From Deltaproteobacteria bacterium (GTDB taxonomy: Bacteria; Bdellovibrionota_C; UBA2361; OMII01): a stretch of DNA of 42,968 nucleotides. Under the pieces are notes generated by a model. It ran no database searches, was not told the DNA's origin, and was given only the letters and a program-made list of their open reading frames with translations. The position numbers and the translations under genes were made by a program. The stretch's first letter is position 1. Each line of letters starts with the position of its first letter. The DNA is taken from the NCBI GenBank assembly GCA_947467385.1, contig CANIHJ010000003.1, positions 1 through 42,968 on the forward strand. The letters are read 5' to 3'. Below, piece by piece: positions 39,768-42,968 of the stretch.

Positions 39768-42169
39768 GTCTCGAGCTTTTTACCGGCATGGCGCACTCCT
39801 GGGGACTCGTCGTAGTGATCCTCGTCATGGTGGCGCTCTTTGTGACCGAGCGACTGCCGGTCGACGTGACCGCCATGGCCGTGCTCGTGGTGCTTCTCAT
39901 CGGCAAGTACGTGACGACAGAAGAGGCCTTCAGCGGATTCTCGTCCCCCGTCGTTATCGTCATGGTTTCGACCCTTTTTGTCGCTGGAGCGCTGCGCGTC
40001 ACAGGCGTTGCAGACTCGACGGCAAAGTGGATTCGCCACTATGCCGGTACGAATGAGCAGGTTGCGATCGGCATCGTTATGCTGATTGCGGGCGGCCTCT
40101 CAGCGTTTATGAATAACGTCTCTGCGGCGGCGCTTCTCATGCCCTCAGTCGCCATGCTTTCGCACGACAGCGATATTCCGCCATCGCGCCTCTTCATCCC
40201 GCTTGCATTCGCGGTCACGTTGGGCGGAATGCTTACGCTTATAGGTACGCCTCCGAATATATTGGCAGCCGATATGCTTGCGCATGAGAACCTTGCGCCG
40301 CTCTCGTTCTTTCACTTCTTCCCCTACGGAATCGTAGCGCTCCTGTGCGGCACGGCGTTCATGATGCTGTACGGATGGAAGCTGCTGCCTGTGCGCAAGA
40401 CACACGGCGTCACGCGCCGGATTACGGACCTGAGAGTGCTCTACCGGCTGCAGGACCGGATTTTCTCGGTGCGAGTGCCGGAAGGCTCGCCCGTGATTAA
40501 CCAATCCCTCTCTGATCTCAGGTTCGGCTCGCTCATCGCGGGCGTCGTCGTCACGATTATCAGGACCGGCAAGAAGCTCCTGTCGCCCAAGCCTGGCGAG
40601 AAGCTTCAGGAGCGCGATGTCCTCCTCGTGAGGGGCAATCCCGAGACCTTCGCTGAGCTGCAGGCTCTCCAAGGCCTCGGGCTTAGCCCGCTGCCTGAGG
40701 GGGTGCTCACCAAGGCGATCGAGGGCGCGGACATACTGCGCTTCTCGCTGCGGGAGGTGCACACCGAGAGCCGAGTTATTCTGCTGCGCGAGCTGCTCAA
40801 GACGACCGGTGTTGTTCCCCTCGCGGTGGAGCGCGCGACGCGCGAGCACCCGTGGGAGTCGAGGCCCCCATCCTGGTTCCTGGACTCAAGCGTTCACGAT
40901 GGGGACGTCATCATCGGATGCATCACGGGCCGGTTTCGGGAAGACTCTCCGACGGTCGACATGGACATGCTGGAGGTCGATCACCCCCAGGAGATGCTGA
41001 AGAGCGCCACCTTTATGCTGACCGTTGAGAAGGGGCTTTGGGTCGGTGCCCCGCTCCATCGGCTCGCGCACGAGACGAAGCTTCCCATCCTCGGGCGTGT
41101 CGGAGTCGACGGCTCGGTCGAATGGCTTGACGTGCCGTGCCTCCTCCCGTCGGGTGAGATGGGGCCGTCTCGCCTCTCCGCTGAGCACGTCCTGCATGAG
41201 GGTGAGAGCTTCATCGTGAGCGGCTCGCTTGAGGAGGCGCAGCGGAAGTCCGCTATTGGCACGCTCGCTTTTGAGGCTGAGGCAGCGTCATCAGAGATCG
41301 AGTCGCCGGACGTGGGGATTATCGAGCTCATCCTCACGCCACGCTCAGAGCTTATCGGAAAGACCATCGCAGACCTGCACTTTCGCGAAAAGTATGACGC
41401 CCAGGTGCTTGCCCTGTGGCGTGATGGCAAGCCGCTCCTCTCGCTCTCGTCGGCCTTGCCGCTCGTGTACGGAGATGCGCTCCTCGTGCAGGGCCCGCGC
41501 AGCTCGTTCTCGCTCATGGCAAAGGATCCCGACTTCCTCCTTCTCTCAGAGCATCGGACCACGCCGAAGCTTAGCCGTCAGTCCATTGTCTCTATTGTGG
41601 CCCTGCTGCTTCTCATCATCTTGCCCATCACGACAGGGCTGCCTGTGCATGAGGCCGCGTTCTTTTCGGCCTGCCTCGTCGTCTTTACTGGGGCCATCAC
41701 TATGGAGCAGGCGTACCGGGAGATCGACTGGCGGGTCGTGTTCCTGCTCTCGCTCATGATCCCACTCGGGCACGCGGTTGATCGTCTTGCCGACTTCGAG
41801 CACATGTCGCGCGGGCTTGAGCAGCTGTCGCAGGCCGTGCATCCGGTGGTGCTGGCTGGCGTGCTGATGCTGTTGGGCAGTATTGTAAGCCAGGCTATCG
41901 ACAGCTCGGTCTCAGTCATATTCCTTGGGCCGATAGCGCTCACGCTTGGCGCATTTCCCGGAGGCTCGCCGCAAGGGCTGCTGCTGGCGGTGACCCTGGG
42001 CAGTTCGCTTGCGTTTATGCTGCCCACAAGTTGCAGGTCGAACCTTCTTGTTTCGGGGGCAGGCGGATACCGGGCGCGAGACTTCATGCGGGTTGGAATT
42101 CCCATGACGTGCGTCGTGGGACTGGCTCTTCTGGGGGTCCTGTACCTCGTTAACTTTCAGGGAAAGTAG
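39764..42169 (+). CDS. SLC13/DASS-type permease with internal TrkA-C domains, 801 aa
   Basis: Secondary transporter of anions such as sulfate or dicarboxylates; the substrate is unknown. The N-terminal half holds about six helices with the family's [16 protein letters not shown] and [13 protein letters not shown] roughly 370-residue cytoplasmic insert (about 220-595) contains TrkA-C/RCK-C-type modules: [20 protein letters not shown] ending [10 protein letters not shown], and [20 protein letters not shown] ending DALLVQGPR. More divergent copies may lie between. The C-terminal helices include [20 protein letters not shown] and [20 protein letters not shown], the second substrate-site repeat. 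ATG 39764 overlaps the pgi stop (ATGA), an odd pairing of a glycolytic enzyme with an anion permease. Confidence 0.88.
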   Translation: MSLELFTGMAHSWGLVVVILVMVALFVTERLPVDVTAMAVLVVLLIGKYVTTEEAFSGFSSPVVIVMVSTLFVAGALRVTGVADSTAKWIRHYAGTNEQVAIGIVMLIAGGLSAFMNNVSAAALLMPSVAMLSHDSDIPPSRLFIPLAFAVTLGGMLTLIGTPPNILAADMLAHENLAPLSFFHFFPYGIVALLCGTAFMMLYGWKLLPVRKTHGVTRRITDLRVLYRLQDRIFSVRVPEGSPVINQSLSDLRFGSLIAGVVVTIIRTGKKLLSPKPGEKLQERDVLLVRGNPETFAELQALQGLGLSPLPEGVLTKAIEGADILRFSLREVHTESRVILLRELLKTTGVVPLAVERATREHPWESRPPSWFLDSSVHDGDVIIGCITGRFREDSPTVDMDMLEVDHPQEMLKSATFMLTVEKGLWVGAPLHRLAHETKLPILGRVGVDGSVEWLDVPCLLPSGEMGPSRLSAEHVLHEGESFIVSGSLEEAQRKSAIGTLAFEAEAASSEIESPDVGIIELILTPRSELIGKTIADLHFREKYDAQVLALWRDGKPLLSLSSALPLVYGDALLVQGPRSSFSLMAKDPDFLLLSEHRTTPKLSRQSIVSIVALLLLIILPITTGLPVHEAAFFSACLVVFTGAITMEQAYREIDWRVVFLLSLMIPLGHAVDRLADFEHMSRGLEQLSQAVHPVVLAGVLMLLGSIVSQAIDSSVSVIFLGPIALTLGAFPGGSPQGLLLAVTLGSSLAFMLPTSCRSNLLVSGAGGYRARDFMRVGIPMTCVVGLALLGVLYLVNFQGK

Positions 42170-42229
42170 CCACAGGATGGGCCTTCTGGCGCCCCACAGT
42201 CGGGCCCGATAGGCCATTGGCGGGACGAT

Positions 42230-42258
42230 TTGCATCCTGCCGCCATCGGCGCTACCAT
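42230..42258 (+). promoter_or_regulatory. Candidate promoter of the tRNA-Arg gene
   Basis: TTGCAT (42230-42235), a 17-base spacer and TACCAT (42253-42258) lie 15 bases before the tRNA 5' end. Both elements are moderate matches; the position and spacing are good. Confidence 0.4.
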
Positions 42259-42273
42259 CGTTGCTCTACCCGC

Positions 42274-42351
42274 GTGCCCGTAGCTCAGTTTGGATAGAGC
42301 GCCAGCCTCCGAAGCTGGAGGTCGTAGGTTCGAACCCTATCGGGCACGCCA
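42274..42351 (+). tRNA. tRNA-Arg, anticodon CCG
   Basis: Full cloverleaf by eye: acceptor stem GTGCCCG pairs with CGGGCAC (42341-42347); D stem GCTC/GAGC; anticodon stem CCAGC/GCTGG with loop CTCCGAA, giving anticodon CCG (reads CGG); T stem GTAGG/CCTAT with loop TTCGAAC. Discriminator G and an encoded CCA end the gene at 42351. Confidence 0.97.
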
Positions 42352-42368
42352 TTTTCTCGGCCAATCGC

Positions 42369-42791
42369 ATGAAGGTCTCCGAACTCGCAGCGGCGCTCCA
42401 AGAAAAACCAGATGCGCCAGTTAGTTTCATTCTTCCTGATGGAACTCCCATTCCTGCCCATTTCCATGTCACTGAGGTTGGGCACGTGCGCAAGGAGTTC
42501 TTTGACTGCGGCGGCGTGCGCCGCACCGATGAGTACTGCGCGCTTCAGTTGTGGGTGGCAAGCGATGTTGAGCACAAACTCACGGCTGGGAAGATTTCGT
42601 CTATCCTAAGGGTCACCGCAAGGGTGCTTCCCAACGACAGCCTCGACGTGCAGGTCGAGTACCAGCGCGACTCCCTCTCGGTGTACCGCATCGCGTCAGC
42701 GCAGAGGGTCTTTGGAAAGTTGGCCTTTCAGCTCGAAGCCAAGGGGACCGCGTGTCTCGCGCCGGATCAGTGCGGAGTGAGTGGCTGCTGA
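42369..42791 (+). CDS. DUF6428-type small protein, 140 aa
   Basis: Uncharacterised soluble protein; I believe it belongs to the family named DUF6428, recalled and not searched. Typical stretches are VSFILPDGTPIPAHFHVTEV, EFFDCGGVRRTDEYCALQLW and VASDVEHKLTAGK. The end is Cys-rich (ACLAPDQCGVSGC), suggesting metal or thiol chemistry. Relatives are, as I recall, often seen near metal or arsenic genes, but no such gene is here. ATG 42369 begins 17 bases after the tRNA and has no Shine-Dalgarno, so it may be expressed from the tRNA promoter after processing. The frame starting at 42261 runs through the tRNA and is rejected. Confidence 0.75.
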   Translation: MKVSELAAALQEKPDAPVSFILPDGTPIPAHFHVTEVGHVRKEFFDCGGVRRTDEYCALQLWVASDVEHKLTAGKISSILRVTARVLPNDSLDVQVEYQRDSLSVYRIASAQRVFGKLAFQLEAKGTACLAPDQCGVSGC

Positions 42792-42968
42792 TAGGGCGCG
42801 CCTGCCGCGTGAGCGCCCATATTTCCCCTGTTTTGGCCAGTTTTTGGCAGCAAGCCGGAAGGGATGCCCGCCGCATTCTGAATCCTTCGCGGATTTTCGA
42901 CGGAGATCCGGGTTCAGCTGAGAATTCGGAAACGCTCGTGAAGCCTTGAAAGAAGTTCGCTGAAGAAG

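Noticed and set aside
42881-42897. AATCC-TTCGC-GGATT hairpin followed by TTTT as a terminator for the last gene
   Set aside because: Only a 5-bp, AT-containing stem and a short T run, 90 bases past the stop; too weak to call. Nothing else is seen from 42792 to the right edge.
42274-42968. A genomic-island junction at the tRNA-Arg 3' end
   Set aside because: No integrase and no second copy of the tRNA 3' end in the window; the following gene has base use like its neighbours.

Overview
The window is about 43 kb of GC-rich bacterial chromosome with tightly packed genes, many overlapping by 4-20 bases. No phage, insertion sequence or CRISPR array was seen. The content suggests a Gram-negative-type, probably uncultured bacterium: Tad pilus genes, many exported proteins, an MsbA-like ABC exporter, and a phosphatidylserine synthase beside a PmtA-like phospholipid methyltransferase. 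I cannot name the phylum. Several genes seem to be read from leaderless or near-leaderless promoters, while genes inside operons have clear Shine-Dalgarno sites.

Layout. (1) Positions 1-9758 hold the distal part of a Tad/Flp (type IVc) pilus locus: a partial TadZ/CpaE, a Flp pilin, CpaB, the CpaF motor ATPase, two TadB/TadC platform proteins and two TadE/TadG-like pseudopilin-type proteins. It ends with a two-gene signalling module: a degenerate GspE-N-like domain fused to a receiver, and a hybrid histidine kinase. (2) Positions 9762-14374 hold an orphan nuoB, an exported FKBP isomerase, a left-handed beta-helix acyltransferase, an unknown envelope gene pair and a TauE/SafE permease. (3) Positions 14450-21092 hold a seven-gene, translationally coupled operon built around a MutL/GlmL-type ASKHA ATPase, four membrane proteins (one of the DUF6754 type), a small soluble protein and a barrel-sandwich protein. 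No glutamate mutase is present. This is the best candidate for an undescribed system. TraB-like and DinB-like genes follow. (4) Positions 22560-26626 hold a GT87-type glycosyltransferase, an ABC exporter and glutamate racemase. (5) Positions 26623-33861 (minus strand) hold a DUF58 - transglutaminase - TPR - MoxR operon followed by a small membrane-anchored protein.

(6) Positions 33862-42968 begin with a divergent regulatory region carrying DnaA-box-like sites. Next is a UvrA-derived protein that has lost its ATPase motifs and is translationally coupled to phosphatidylserine synthase. Then come the phospholipid methyltransferase, glucose-6-phosphate isomerase coupled to an SLC13-type permease with TrkA-C domains, tRNA-Arg(CCG) and a DUF6428-type protein.

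Functional themes are surface attachment with its own two-component control, envelope and phospholipid biogenesis, and two poorly understood membrane-linked ATPase systems (MutL-type ASKHA and MoxR). All calls come from reading the sequence; no database search was run.
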